A stretch of DNA of 64,000 nt from NCBI RefSeq assembly GCF_037126285.1, contig NZ_CP147012.1, positions 1,612,001 to 1,676,000 on the forward strand. Direction: 5' to 3'. The notes under the pieces are model-generated. The model did not search any database. It saw only the letters and a list, made by a program, of their open reading frames with translations, and was not told the DNA's origin. This DNA is from Bernardetia sp. MNP-M8. Its GTDB lineage: Bacteria > Bacteroidota > Bacteroidia > Cytophagales > Bernardetiaceae. The position numbers and the translations under genes were made by a program. Below are positions 43,429 to 52,454 of the stretch, piece by piece (the stretch's first letter is position 1; the number at the start of each line of letters is the position of its first letter).

Positions 43429-44655
43429 ATGAAAGACAATAAAAACAATAATAGGACAACTTTAGAAAACCAGCCTAAAGAATCAACTACTGATGATTTT
43501 GGTAGTTTAGACTTGAATAAGTATAAAAATAGCCATAAAAAAGAGACAGAAAATGTACTTATTCCACTTTCTAAGCAATCAAGAAATGGAAATAGTGATG
43601 ATGATAAACAAAAACAAAGTACACATGCAGAACGTGTGTACAAGTTTCGTATGCAACGTTTGCAATACATCAAAAAAGATATTGGAACAACTAGAAATCA
43701 AATAGAAAAAGCTCGTCAGCATGTTCGTAAGGATTTAATGCCAATTATTGACAGAATTGCTACACAAAAATTTGAGTTTGTGCGTATTTTGGATGAAGCG
43801 TATGAAAAACAATTTTTTACGTTCAAACAAAAAGAACATATTCGCAAACTGATTGAGGATAGAAGTCATCAACTTTTACAGCAATATCGTTTCGAACCTG
43901 CTCGTAAAATGTATAAAAAATACGTCAAACACAATCGTAACTTAGATACAGATGTCTTTAATTCGGCTAGTGATGCAGCCAAAGAATTTGCAGAAGCTGT
44001 AAATGATTTACTTTTTGATTGGAGAAAAGACAGAGAAAAAAATAAAGACAAAAAGCGTTTTGATATAAATGAAGATTCTGAAAATATAAGCGAAGAAAGT
44101 GATGGATTCAGAATAGAAGATTTTGATAAAGGAAATAAAAAACGTGTTGTTTTTCATTCAGATAAAAAGAATAAACCTTTCGATACTGCACAGGCTTTAC
44201 GTATTCTTTACACTCGTCTTGCTAAAGACTTACATCCTGATTTGGAACAAGATGAAAAACGAAAAGGAGAAAAAAATGATGTTATGCGTCGTCTGACAGA
44301 GGCTTATAAAAACGAGGATTTGTATGAACTCTTACAAATTCAGTTTGAGTATAATGCTGACAATTCAGAAAATTATACGGATGCACTTCCAGAAGAACAA
44401 TTAAGAGTAATCAATGAAACTCTTCTTTCTCAAATCAAAAAATTACAGGAAGAATATAAAGAAATGACTGTCTTTGGTGAAGATGCTATTCTATACCGAC
44501 AGTTTTGTGCTCCCAATGATCCGAAAGGTGAATTGACTAATATAAAGGTAAACCGTCACAAAGAAGAGTTGGTTTTTGAGCTTTTAGATTTAAAAGATGA
44601 AATGCAAATTATCTTGAATAAAGAGAAATTTGAGAAATATTTGAAGGATTTATAG
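43429..44655 (+). CDS. J-domain protein (DnaJ-like co-chaperone)
   Basis: A 408-residue cytoplasmic protein with a J domain near residues 250-310: RILYTRLAKDLHPDLEQDEK carries the HPD motif, followed by VMRRLTEAYKNEDLYELL. Such domains stimulate Hsp70 ATPase. The N-terminal 200 residues are charged and helical; the C-terminus forms a helical region. It lacks the G/F and zinc-finger parts of DnaJ, so it is a type III J protein. Neighbouring genes give no client. ATG start, divergent from the kinase gene. Confidence 0.85.
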   Translation: MKDNKNNNRTTLENQPKESTTDDFGSLDLNKYKNSHKKETENVLIPLSKQSRNGNSDDDKQKQSTHAERVYKFRMQRLQYIKKDIGTTRNQIEKARQHVRKDLMPIIDRIATQKFEFVRILDEAYEKQFFTFKQKEHIRKLIEDRSHQLLQQYRFEPARKMYKKYVKHNRNLDTDVFNSASDAAKEFAEAVNDLLFDWRKDREKNKDKKRFDINEDSENISEESDGFRIEDFDKGNKKRVVFHSDKKNKPFDTAQALRILYTRLAKDLHPDLEQDEKRKGEKNDVMRRLTEAYKNEDLYELLQIQFEYNADNSENYTDALPEEQLRVINETLLSQIKKLQEEYKEMTVFGEDAILYRQFCAPNDPKGELTNIKVNRHKEELVFELLDLKDEMQIILNKEKFEKYLKDL

Positions 44656-44687
44656 ACGTTCTAAACAATACAGACAAACAAATTATT

Positions 44688-44716
44688 TAGTTTTGACAAT
44701 TATTTGATTATTTTTG
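44688..44716 (+). promoter_or_regulatory. -7 boxes upstream of the DUF5522 gene
   Basis: TAGTTTTG (44688-44695) and TATTTTTG (44709-44716) both match TAnnTTTG; the second lies about 31 nt before the start. No good -33 at the right distance. Confidence 0.35.
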
Positions 44717-44747
44717 TCCGTTTCAAAATTACTAAACTTCAAGAAAA

Positions 44748-44918
44748 GTGTTCGAAAAACCATTGTCTCAAATAGAAAAAGGAGATTTTTACTTTAATGA
44801 AGAAGGATTGATGGTTTTTACAGCTCAGTATCATTTAAAAAGAGGATATTGTTGTAAAAATATATGTTTGAACTGTCCTTGGGATTATAAAAGAGAAAAA
44901 CATAAAACTAAAAAATAA
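44748..44918 (+). CDS. DUF5522 family small protein
   Basis: A 56-residue protein. GDFYFNEEGLMVFTAQYHLK followed by RGYCCKNICLNCPWDYK matches the DUF5522 family, short Bacteroidota proteins that keep a CC-x3-C-x2-CP-cysteine motif, probably for zinc or an iron-sulfur cluster; no function is known. The start is GTG at 44748 (an in-frame ATG exists only inside the domain). It ends two nucleotides before the stop of the convergent GldM-like gene. Confidence 0.75.
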   Translation: MFEKPLSQIEKGDFYFNEEGLMVFTAQYHLKRGYCCKNICLNCPWDYKREKHKTKK

Positions 44919-44919
44919 A

Positions 44920-45876
44920 CTAATAACTCTCTCTTATTAGCATATAATCATCTTCTACATTTAATGTTGTGTCACTAAATTGAAGGGCATTATCCAATAA
45001 CATAAAATCTTTCATAATATAAATGTCACCTTCCCACGTTTTATGAAACTCTCCTGATTCGTCGTAGCTACTTGTCCAAGTAGTAAATAAAACACGTCCC
45101 TCTCCTTTATTATTTACCATGACTTTCTGAAAATCAGTTTTCATGGATAAATAACTGTACAACATAGGCACACTCATTCCATAAAATGCTTGTGCATTAT
45201 ATGTTTTGCCTTCCTCAACGACTCTAAATTCAGGCTTGACATATAATTGTCCGTTATCATAAGGAAAATTAGCTGTTTCTTTGTTTATATATTTTTTAGA
45301 ATGGAAATCTATAACTCGGTGTTGTAACAACCATGTTTTAGCCTCTAAGCTAAGTAAAGCTGTATTCCAAACTAAAGGAAGTGTATTTTCTAATTTCCAT
45401 AGTTCTAACTCAGTATCTGAATAAGCATCTGAGCCAAGTGCACAATCTTTACACTCTTCAGCAATAATATTATAATGATAGGCTTGAAGGCTATCTTTTA
45501 ATAAATTCTGTGCATTTTGAGATAAAAAAAGTTGTTCGTTATTTTCTACTGAATTATAATTTGGTTCTATCATTTCTTGACGAAAAGCATCAATACGTTC
45601 TCTCAAAGATTGACTTTTTTCATAGGCATATTCCATACTTTGAAGATGCCTTAGCGAATCTCCTTTTGCTTGTTTCCAGTTAGTTTTGAAATAACCTATT
45701 TTATTTTTGTCTTGTTGATAAAGGTCAAAAAAGCCTCTCAAACGTTTATTTGATTGTTCTATCAAGACTTTCGTTTGCTCAGATGTTTGTTTACGTGAAA
45801 AAATATCATACACCAAACTTAGTGAAACAACAAGAACTAAAATCCATAATACCAAAGGTAGTGTAGTTTTTTTCAT
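44920..45876 (-). CDS. GldM-like protein (N-terminal domain)
   Basis: A 318-residue protein with one N-terminal membrane helix (about 7-25) and a periplasmic helical domain, then a beta-sandwich. FRVVEEGKTYNAQAFYGM and LPLVWNTALLSLEAKTWLLQ recall the first two domains of GldM, the T9SS/gliding motor shaft, but the C-terminal domains of GldM are missing (GldM is about 510 residues). It also lacks the gldKLMN neighbours. It may be a divergent paralogue with another role. The match is by motif impression. ATG start. Confidence 0.5.
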   Translation of the reverse strand: MKKTTLPLVLWILVLVVSLSLVYDIFSRKQTSEQTKVLIEQSNKRLRGFFDLYQQDKNKIGYFKTNWKQAKGDSLRHLQSMEYAYEKSQSLRERIDAFRQEMIEPNYNSVENNEQLFLSQNAQNLLKDSLQAYHYNIIAEECKDCALGSDAYSDTELELWKLENTLPLVWNTALLSLEAKTWLLQHRVIDFHSKKYINKETANFPYDNGQLYVKPEFRVVEEGKTYNAQAFYGMSVPMLYSYLSMKTDFQKVMVNNKGEGRVLFTTWTSSYDESGEFHKTWEGDIYIMKDFMLLDNALQFSDTTLNVEDDYMLIRESY

Positions 45877-46098
45877 AAACTATAAAAAACAAAAATGAAA
45901 AGAGAGATTCAAAATTAGACGCTTTTTCAAAAATACGTATTCAAAGAGTGATAAACAACAGTCGCTAAATAATAAGGCAAATTTTATTCTGTATTTTATC
46001 CTGCATATTTTTCCATAAAAATAAAACCAAAAGTAGTTCCATAAGTTAGCAGAAGTATACAATTAATCTTATTATTTTCTGTTTAATCTCTATTACTC

Positions 46099-47100
46099 TT
46101 GATTTCTTCTACTCCAAACTCTGACACAATAGATACATTATCTACCTTCGAAAAAGATATTTTAGAAGGATTGGAAGCAACTCCCAAAAAATTATCTTCT
46201 AAATATTTTTATGATGATCAGGGGAGTAAACTATTTCAAACAATTATGAATTTGCCTGAGTATTATCTTACTCGTAGTGAATATGAAATTTTTGAATCCT
46301 ACAAAGAACAACTGCATAGTCAGTTTTCAGAGAATATTAAAACTTTTAATTTAATAGAATTAGGAGCTGGAGACGGACTTAAAACACAAGTTTTATTATC
46401 TTATTTTGTAGAAAAGGCAACTCCTTTTAGCTATCTTCCTATTGATATTTCAGCAGAAGCTCTTTATCAACTCAAAAAAAGATTTACCAAAACAATTCCG
46501 TCTCTTAATTTTGAAGGTATAGAAGGAGAATATTTTGAGGCTTTGGCACAACTAAAAACTAAAAATAGTTTAGCTAGAGAAGATAGCACAAGAAATATTG
46601 TTCTATTTTTAGGTTCAAATATTGGAAATTTTGGAAATGAACAAAGTCTCAGTTTTCTGAAAAAATTAGCTCAAAATCTTAATCAAGATGATTATTTGCT
46701 TTTAGGATTTGATCTCAAAAAACATCCACACATTATCAAAATGGCGTATGATGATGCTAGTGGAGTAACAAAGGCATTCAACCTAAATCTTTTAAGGAGA
46801 ATAAATAGAGAATTAAATGCAAATTTTAATATTGAAAAATTTGACTTCTATTCTACTTATGTTCCTGAGACAGGTGAAGTAAGAAGTTATATCATAAGTG
46901 GAGCAAAGCAAGAAGTAATCTTAAAAAAAATAAATAAAACTATTAAATTCGAATGGGGAGAAACTATCCATACCGAAATTTCTAGAAAATATAGTGCAAG
47001 TCAAATGAAGGAAATTGCAGCAGAAGCAGGTTTTGAGTTTGTAGAGTCTTATACAGATTGTAAAGGATATTTCACAGATATGCTTTTGCGAGTAAAATAA
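46099..47100 (+). CDS. egtD: L-histidine N(alpha)-methyltransferase EgtD
   Basis: A 333-residue SAM-dependent methyltransferase of the EgtD family, which trimethylates histidine in ergothioneine synthesis. Motifs: SSKYFYDDQGSKLFQTIMN, PEYYLTRSEYEI, the SAM site LIELGAGDGLKT, the IDISAEAL strand, LFLGSNIGNF and the substrate region DLKKHPHIIKMAYDDASGVT. The start is TTG at 46099: the frame has a stop at 46084 and no ATG, so TTG is forced. No egtB or egtC lies nearby, so the pathway would need genes elsewhere. Located in the cytoplasm. Confidence 0.9.
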   Translation: MISSTPNSDTIDTLSTFEKDILEGLEATPKKLSSKYFYDDQGSKLFQTIMNLPEYYLTRSEYEIFESYKEQLHSQFSENIKTFNLIELGAGDGLKTQVLLSYFVEKATPFSYLPIDISAEALYQLKKRFTKTIPSLNFEGIEGEYFEALAQLKTKNSLAREDSTRNIVLFLGSNIGNFGNEQSLSFLKKLAQNLNQDDYLLLGFDLKKHPHIIKMAYDDASGVTKAFNLNLLRRINRELNANFNIEKFDFYSTYVPETGEVRSYIISGAKQEVILKKINKTIKFEWGETIHTEISRKYSASQMKEIAAEAGFEFVESYTDCKGYFTDMLLRVK

Positions 47101-47134
47101 AGTCTCATTTGTTTTTAGATAAATTTTATATAAA

Positions 47135-47169
47135 AAAAGTCATTTACAATTTAAGTGTAAATGACTTTT
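47135..47169. terminator. Bidirectional terminator after egtD
   Basis: AAAAGTCATTTACA (47135-47148) pairs perfectly with TGTAAATGACTTTT (47156-47169), 7-nt loop, with A/T runs on both sides. It lies between convergent genes. Confidence 0.85.
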
Positions 47170-47208
47170 GTATTTAATGTTGTTTTAGAAAAATTAGATT
47201 TATAACTT

Positions 47209-47880
47209 TTAAGAAGCATATCTAATAGTTGCTTTATAATTTCCTGTTAAATCACAGCCTTTCATATCAAGTTCTATCATTCCTGTTCCAAAAAACAAAT
47301 AGGTTTTTTTTCTCCAAGAACCATCTTTTTTCTCCATAAACAGTGTAATTTCTACCTGTCCACCACTTGGAGAATAAACATATCCTTTTTCTGCTGTCGC
47401 ACCTGTATCATTTCCTTCACAAGGCAATTTATCAACCTTAAAAACTTTAAATAAAGGAGTTTGATCTTTCTTTTTATGTATTTCTTCTATTTTATAGGTA
47501 TCAGGAAAAGAACAAGTTCCATCATCTTGAAAACAAGCAAAAGCATAAAAATTTCCTGTGTAATTACAATCAGAAAGTTTTAATTCAATAAAACCAGCTC
47601 CTTGTCTTGTATATTCTTTTTTCTCCCAATATCCAGATTTTGTTTGTACAAAAATAGCTACAACTACCCAATCTGTAGAACGGGTGCTAACATAACCTCT
47701 ATCAAAGCTACAACCTCCTTGTTTACAGCCATTTGGAGTGCTACGTTCAGTAAGTTTAAATTGAGGTTTTTCAGCTACTTCCACAATTCTATTTTCTGTA
47801 TTTACAGATAAGTCTGAAGCAGAGAGCAGGAAAAAATTCCAATTAAAAATTAAAAATAATGAGTAAAAAAACAGTTGCAT
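47209..47880 (-). CDS. Secreted protein with two tandem Cys-containing repeats, hypothetical
   Basis: A 223-residue exported protein. A hydrophobic N-terminus (1-20) is followed by two related units, residues about 57-117 and 161-221. Matching parts are: CSFDRGYVS/ATAEKGYVYS, SGYWEKKEYTR/DGSWRKKTYLF, QGAGFIELKLSDCNYTGNFY/FGTGMIELDMKGCDLTGNYK. The repeats suggest a duplicated beta-sandwich domain, with a C-x6-D/G-cysteine pattern. No family is recognised; there is no sorting tail or lipobox. ATG start. It may be a small secreted carbohydrate- or protein-binding protein (guess). Confidence 0.7.
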   Translation of the reverse strand: MQLFFYSLFLIFNWNFFLLSASDLSVNTENRIVEVAEKPQFKLTERSTPNGCKQGGCSFDRGYVSTRSTDWVVVAIFVQTKSGYWEKKEYTRQGAGFIELKLSDCNYTGNFYAFACFQDDGTCSFPDTYKIEEIHKKKDQTPLFKVFKVDKLPCEGNDTGATAEKGYVYSPSGGQVEITLFMEKKDGSWRKKTYLFFGTGMIELDMKGCDLTGNYKATIRYAS

Positions 47881-48128
47881 ACGTAAGTAATATTTGTGAT
47901 AAAGTCTTGGTTTTCAATTCAAAAATACATCAAAAATCAATACTTTACTAATAGCTCGTTAAAATTTTATAAAAGTATACTAAAATAATAGCTAGTTTAG
48001 AGTTTGTCTTATGAGTATTTTTGATTCAATGAAGTATCCTAGTATCAAAGTAGCAAACAGAGTACCTATTTTTTTTTCTAACATTGATTTTTATTTTCAT
48101 TCGATGTATCTATGAAAATATTGGTTGT

Positions 48129-48239
48129 ATGGCTTTCAAATTAGGTTTAATATTCTTATTTTTGGTATTTTTGACTTTCGTTTTTTCTTTTCCTTCAACT
48201 AATGCTAAAGATAATAAAAAACGAGTAATACATGAGTGA
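48129..48239 (+). CDS. Possible small secreted peptide
   Basis: A 36-residue frame: a strong signal-like hydrophobic segment (GLIFLFLVFLTFVFSF) followed by a charged tail (NAKDNKKRVIHE). It lies 98 nt before the heptose epimerase gene in a 457-nt gap. The features could arise by chance in AT-rich DNA, and no family is known. ATG start. Confidence 0.25.
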   Translation: MAFKLGLIFLFLVFLTFVFSFPSTNAKDNKKRVIHE

Positions 48240-48337
48240 TTATTTGTTGATTAACTCACTATAAATTGATAAAGATATTTTCAAATGGATACTCATTTTA
48301 TTCTAATTATCCTACATACAAATAATATATAATACAA

Positions 48338-49303
48338 ATGATTGTAGTAACAGGTGCAGCAGGTTTTATTGGTAGTGCATTAATTAGTCGTCTTTTAGAA
48401 GCTGGTCATAGTCGTATCATCGCTGTAGACGACTTTTCATTTATCGAAAAAAATAAAAATTTAGCAGAAAAGCAAATTACTGAGCGTGTAGAACGTGAAG
48501 AATTCTTTGATTGGCTCAAAAAAAATTACATCGACATAGAATTCATATTTCACATTGGTGCCCGTACAGATACTACCGAGTTTGATTATAGTATTTTTGA
48601 ACATTTGAATGTAGATTATAGCAAAAAAATGTGGAATGCCTGTGTCGAATACTCAATTCCATTAGTATATGCTTCTTCGGCTGCAACATACGGTGCAGGA
48701 GAATATGGTTATGAAGATGATGAAAGCCGAATTCCACTGCTAAAACCTCTTAATCCGTATGGAAAGTCAAAACAAGAGTTTGATATTTGGGCATTAGAAC
48801 AAGACAAAACTCCTCCTTTTTGGGCAGGATTAAAGTTTTTTAATGTCTATGGTCCTAATGAGTTTCATAAAGGACGTATGGCTTCAGTTATTTTTCATAC
48901 CTATCATCAGATTTTGAAAACAGGTGAAATGAAACTTTTTCGTTCTCATAATCCTAATTTTAAAGATGGTGAGCAACTTCGTGATTTTGTTTATGTAAAA
49001 GACTTGATAGAAGTATGTTTGTTTTTGATGAATGAGCAACCCAAATCAAGCATTTATAATTTAGGAAGTGGCACTGCACGTACTTTTTTAGATTTGGTCA
49101 AAAACACATTTTATGCTCTTGATAAAACTCCTAAAATAGATTTTGTAGATACACCTGCTGATATTCGTGATAAATACCAATACTATACACAGGCTGATAT
49201 GGAAAAATTAAAAAAAGCAGGCTATACTAAAGAATTTCATACCCTAGAAGAAGGTGTAGAGGATTATGTCAAGAATTATTTAATAGAAAATAAATATTAT
49301 TAA
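48338..49303 (+). CDS. hldD: ADP-L-glycero-D-manno-heptose 6-epimerase
   Basis: A 321-residue SDR-type epimerase, the usual length of HldD (RfaD), which makes the L,D-heptose donor of the lipopolysaccharide core. VTGAAGFIGSALISRL is the NADP-binding motif; ASSAATYG, YGKSK (catalytic Tyr-Lys) and KFFNVYGPNEFHKGRMASV match HldD specifically, as does DFVYVKD. Cytoplasmic. ATG start. The HAD-IIIA phosphatase gene earlier in the window may belong to the same pathway; other hld/gmh genes are not seen here. Confidence 0.95.
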   Translation: MIVVTGAAGFIGSALISRLLEAGHSRIIAVDDFSFIEKNKNLAEKQITERVEREEFFDWLKKNYIDIEFIFHIGARTDTTEFDYSIFEHLNVDYSKKMWNACVEYSIPLVYASSAATYGAGEYGYEDDESRIPLLKPLNPYGKSKQEFDIWALEQDKTPPFWAGLKFFNVYGPNEFHKGRMASVIFHTYHQILKTGEMKLFRSHNPNFKDGEQLRDFVYVKDLIEVCLFLMNEQPKSSIYNLGSGTARTFLDLVKNTFYALDKTPKIDFVDTPADIRDKYQYYTQADMEKLKKAGYTKEFHTLEEGVEDYVKNYLIENKYY

Positions 49304-49360
49304 GCATCTTTTTTAGAATGAAAGTTTGAGGGTATTTTCCACCTTTCTGCTCCTCTTTTC

Positions 49361-49378
49361 CCACGATTAAAATCGTGG
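49361..49378. repeat. 18-nt perfect palindrome CCACGATT-AA-AATCGTGG
   Basis: CCACGATT and AATCGTGG flank AA in the gap between hldD and mreD. It resembles the other AT-centred intergenic palindromes (1792, 2921, 52639) but has its own stem sequence. Confidence 0.55.
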
Positions 49379-49440
49379 ATTTTGTTATAATATGTAATTC
49401 TGTCCAATTACTTAAGCCTTGTTAGTTTTTCAATAAACCA

Positions 49441-49474
49441 AAAAACACCTAAAATAATGATTTCAGGTGTTTTT
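49441..49474. terminator. Terminator between convergent hldD and mreD
   Basis: AAAAACACCT and AGGTGTTTTTTTT pair across AAAATAATGATTTC; a run of T follows on the plus strand and a run of A precedes. Confidence 0.75.
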
Positions 49475-49495
49475 TTTGGGTGTTTATCTGTAAAT

Positions 49496-50005
49496 TTATT
49501 TACTTCTGTAAAATAAAAATTGCCCAATTATAAGTACAAACAAACTCAAAACTGTACTTGCTAAAATTACAAAAAAATTAGAAAGCCAAAGCGAAAAATT
49601 GCTTCCTTGTATTAAGAACAAGATAGAATGATGAAGAAATAAAATAATTCCTGAATAGGTTACAAACCAGTTGAAACCTAGTTTTGAAAGAGTTGGATTT
49701 TCTATACCATCATAACCTCCACTAGGACGTATAAATTGAATAATAGAAGGGCGAATAAATGCAATAATGACCATTGTAGCAGCATGTACACCAGCAGTAT
49801 CATAAAAAACATCTACAGCTAACCCCATTCCAAACCCTAAAAGTAAGAGTGTTGTAAGACTTATTTCAAGAGGAAGTAAAATTAAAAAACCTACATAAAC
49901 AAAACAAAAAGCAGTATCAAAAAGAGCTACATTTCTGAAAAGTAACACTTGAAGAAGCCAATAAATAAAAAAACTTATAAATTGAGTAATTGTACTTGGA
50001 TTCAT
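49496..50005 (-). CDS. mreD: Rod shape-determining protein MreD
   Basis: A 169-residue integral membrane protein with about five spans; low sequence conservation is usual for MreD. It is assigned mainly by order: mreB, mreC, this gene, all leftward with short gaps. LLPLEISLTTLLLLGFGMGLAVDVFYDTAGVHAATMV has the G-x-x-x-D-x-F-x-D-x-x-G signature typical of Bacteroidota MreD. With MreB, MreC, and (elsewhere) RodA/PBP2 it builds the elongation machinery. ATG start. Confidence 0.88.
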   Translation of the reverse strand: MNPSTITQFISFFIYWLLQVLLFRNVALFDTAFCFVYVGFLILLPLEISLTTLLLLGFGMGLAVDVFYDTAGVHAATMVIIAFIRPSIIQFIRPSGGYDGIENPTLSKLGFNWFVTYSGIILFLHHSILFLIQGSNFSLWLSNFFVILASTVLSLFVLIIGQFLFYRSK

Positions 50006-50020
50006 TTTTTTCTCGTTTTT

Positions 50021-50941
50021 CTATTTCTCTATCGTAACTTGTTCTAAAGAATCAATTTCTGATTTATACTGGTTTTCTATCACATAAACATAAGAGAGTT
50101 TTGTAAAATCAGTAGCCAAACGTATATTTACTTCATTAAAATTGCCTTTTGCAGAAGTAAAATTAACCTCTTCTATATAACCAATTAAGAATTCTTTTGG
50201 ATAAAAATTATTTTCTACACTCGTAACTACTGTATCACCTACTTTTATATCTTTTGCAGAAGTATATAAAAGATTTGAACTGCGATAATCTTTACCATCC
50301 CATTGTGTAGTAGCATTTACTCCATTGCGTTTTATCTGTGAAGCTATCTGATAATCAATATGTAAAATACTTCTTACTGTTGCATAATTACTAGAAACAG
50401 CTTCTATTTTTCCTGCAATTCCAGAGTCTGTAATCACTCCCATTCCTTTTTTGATTCCTTGTTTGCTTCCTTTGTTTATTGTCAGGAAATTTCGTTCTAA
50501 TAAATAAGAATGCTTGATAACCTTAGCAGGAATAAGTTGGTATTCAGAAACAGATAAAAGTTGAAGTGAATCCAGACCTACAAACTTTTCAGACAATGAA
50601 AAAAGCCTCAAACTATCCTTTTGTTTTTGGGAAAGATTAGGATATGCTTTATCGAAAGCAATTGTGTCATTAACTTGATTTTTACGTATTTGTGAAGCTA
50701 AAAGAGAATGAAGTTTTGTATTTTCCTCTAAAAGTCGTTCGTTTTCATCTTTTAAGTTCCAACGAGTAGCTATCCAATTTTGCATATCTAAACTTGTTCC
50801 AACGACAGAACTAGCTGATGTCAAGAAAACAATTCTTTGATAAGTATTGTGATTTATAATCAACCAAAAACAGATTGCTTCTAACAAAAGAAAAAGCAAA
50901 AAATTACGAAACCGATAAAGAAAATTAATTAATTCTTTCAA
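50021..50941 (-). CDS. mreC: Rod shape-determining protein MreC
   Basis: A 306-residue protein: N-terminal cytoplasm/membrane helix (about 14-34), a coiled coil (65-100), and the beta-barrel MreC domain (LTINKGSKQGIKKGMGVITD, SSNYATVRSILHIDYQI, YTSAKDIKVGDTVVTS). MreC bridges MreB inside and cell wall synthases outside. ATG start; ends 15 nt before mreD. Copy 3 of the dispersed palindrome (50960-50993) lies between mreB and mreC, in the transcribed gap. Confidence 0.95.
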   Translation of the reverse strand: MKELINFLYRFRNFLLFLLLEAICFWLIINHNTYQRIVFLTSASSVVGTSLDMQNWIATRWNLKDENERLLEENTKLHSLLASQIRKNQVNDTIAFDKAYPNLSQKQKDSLRLFSLSEKFVGLDSLQLLSVSEYQLIPAKVIKHSYLLERNFLTINKGSKQGIKKGMGVITDSGIAGKIEAVSSNYATVRSILHIDYQIASQIKRNGVNATTQWDGKDYRSSNLLYTSAKDIKVGDTVVTSVENNFYPKEFLIGYIEEVNFTSAKGNFNEVNIRLATDFTKLSYVYVIENQYKSEIDSLEQVTIEK

Positions 50942-50959
50942 TTTGTATAATTACATTTA

Positions 50960-50993
50960 TTTGTTGGTGTAACTACGCTAAAACACCAACAAA
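50960..50993. repeat. Dispersed 34-nt palindrome, copy 3
   Basis: TTTGTTGGTGT (50960-50970) pairs perfectly with ACACCAACAAA (50983-50993), loop AACTACGCTAAA. It sits inside the mreB-mreC transcript, where a folded form could modulate the ratio of the two proteins (inference). Confidence 0.8.
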
Positions 50994-51051
50994 GGCAGGA
51001 TAAATTAAAATTTAATTCTAACTTCTAAAATCTGACTTCTAACTTTATATT

Positions 51052-52071
51052 TTAGTCTAATAAAACAGGTTTGAAACGAGTTACATCATTCAGAGCAATG
51101 CCAGTTCCACGTACTACTGCACGTAATGGGTCTTCTGCAATGTGAATAGGTAGTTTTGTTTTGAGAGAAAGTCGTTTGTCTAGTCCACGCAAAAGCGCAC
51201 CACCACCTGTCAAATAAATTCCGTTTTCGTAAATATCGGCAGCTAATTCTGGAGGAGTAATCTCAAGAGCCTTCAAAACAGCTTCTTCAATTTTTGAAAT
51301 AGATTTATCTAATGAAAAAGCAATTTCGCTATACGATACTTTTACTACTTTTGGAATACCTGTCATCAAATCTCTTCCACGCACTTCATAATCATCTGGT
51401 GCATTTTCAAGCTCAGACATGGCAGCTCCTACCTCAATTTTGATACGTTCAGCAGAGCGTTCTCCAATTAAAAGATTGTGCTGACGACGCATATAGTCTA
51501 AAATATCTTTATTAAATACATCTCCTGCTGTACGTATAGATTGGTCACAAACAATACCTGAAAGTGCAATAACAGCAATTTCGGTTGTTCCACCTCCTAT
51601 ATCTACAATCATTGAACCGACAGGCTGCTCAATATCGATACCGATACCAATAGCTGCTGCAATTGGTTCTTTTATCATATAGACTTGTTTTGCACCTGCT
51701 TGTTCAGCAGATTCTTTTACAGCACGTTTTTCTACTTCTGTAATGCCAGAAGGAATACAAATTACGATGCGATTGGAAAGATTAAAACGACTACGTTCTA
51801 TCATCTTGATAAGCCCTTTTATCATTTGTTGAGCTGCATCAAAATCAGCAATTACACCATCACGAAGAGGACGAATAGTTCGAATATCTTCGTGTGTTTT
51901 TTCGTGCATTTGCATGGCTTTTCTTCCGATAGCCATTACTTTTCCTGTACGTTTGTCAAGTGCAATAATAGAAGGTTCGTCCACGACGATTTTCCCTCTA
52001 TGAATAATTAGTGTGTTAGCTGTGCCTAAGTCAATGGCAATATCGCTAGTAAATACGTCAAAGAAACCCAT
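51052..52071 (-). CDS. mreB: Rod shape-determining protein MreB
   Basis: A 339-residue actin-like ATPase, the normal MreB length. SDIAIDLGTANTLI is the phosphate-1 motif, IVDIGGGTTEIAVI the phosphate-2 motif, and YLTGGGALLRG the adenosine motif; NRIVICIPSGITEVEKRAV is typical MreB. The start is taken as ATG at 52071 (MGFFDVFTSD), as in other MreBs, rather than an in-frame ATG 42 nt upstream. Forms the cytoskeletal filament for rod shape; operon mreBCD follows. Confidence 0.97.
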   Translation of the reverse strand: MGFFDVFTSDIAIDLGTANTLIIHRGKIVVDEPSIIALDKRTGKVMAIGRKAMQMHEKTHEDIRTIRPLRDGVIADFDAAQQMIKGLIKMIERSRFNLSNRIVICIPSGITEVEKRAVKESAEQAGAKQVYMIKEPIAAAIGIGIDIEQPVGSMIVDIGGGTTEIAVIALSGIVCDQSIRTAGDVFNKDILDYMRRQHNLLIGERSAERIKIEVGAAMSELENAPDDYEVRGRDLMTGIPKVVKVSYSEIAFSLDKSISKIEEAVLKALEITPPELAADIYENGIYLTGGGALLRGLDKRLSLKTKLPIHIAEDPLRAVVRGTGIALNDVTRFKPVLLD

Positions 52072-52424
52072 AAGAAAGAGTGAGTAGCAGGATTGTTTCT
52101 TTATTTTATTCACCTAAAAGAATTAAGCTGATAAAATAAATGGAAATTTTTTTATATTAAACTTACTTCAAAATAAAGCAAGAGAGAAATTCTAATTTAA
52201 ATAACTAATCTCAACTTATAACTTATATCCAAGAACTATAGTATTTTTTGTCCTTAAAGTTATAGTTTATGATTTATTTGTGTGTAGTTGATAGTTGTTG
52301 ATTTTGAGAAATTTACCTTTAATATAATTTGAAATTAATAGCATTTCAGATTATTTACTAAACAATTCTTTATCTAAAAAAACGTTTTTCTACAAGGCAA
52401 AGGGAATATCTATAAAATCATGTG

Positions 52425-52454
52425 CAAAATTAGATAATTTAAACAGAAATCAAA
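52425..52454 (-). promoter_or_regulatory. Promoter candidate for mreBCD
   Basis: On the minus strand, TTTG (reverse of CAAA 52451-52454) and TAATTTTG (reverse of CAAAATTA 52425-52432) stand 18 nt apart. The leader would be about 347 nt. Confidence 0.5.

Noticed and set aside
48011-48115. 34-residue frame starting MSIFDSMKYPS
   Set aside because: No hydrophobic or family features; likely chance in AT-rich DNA.
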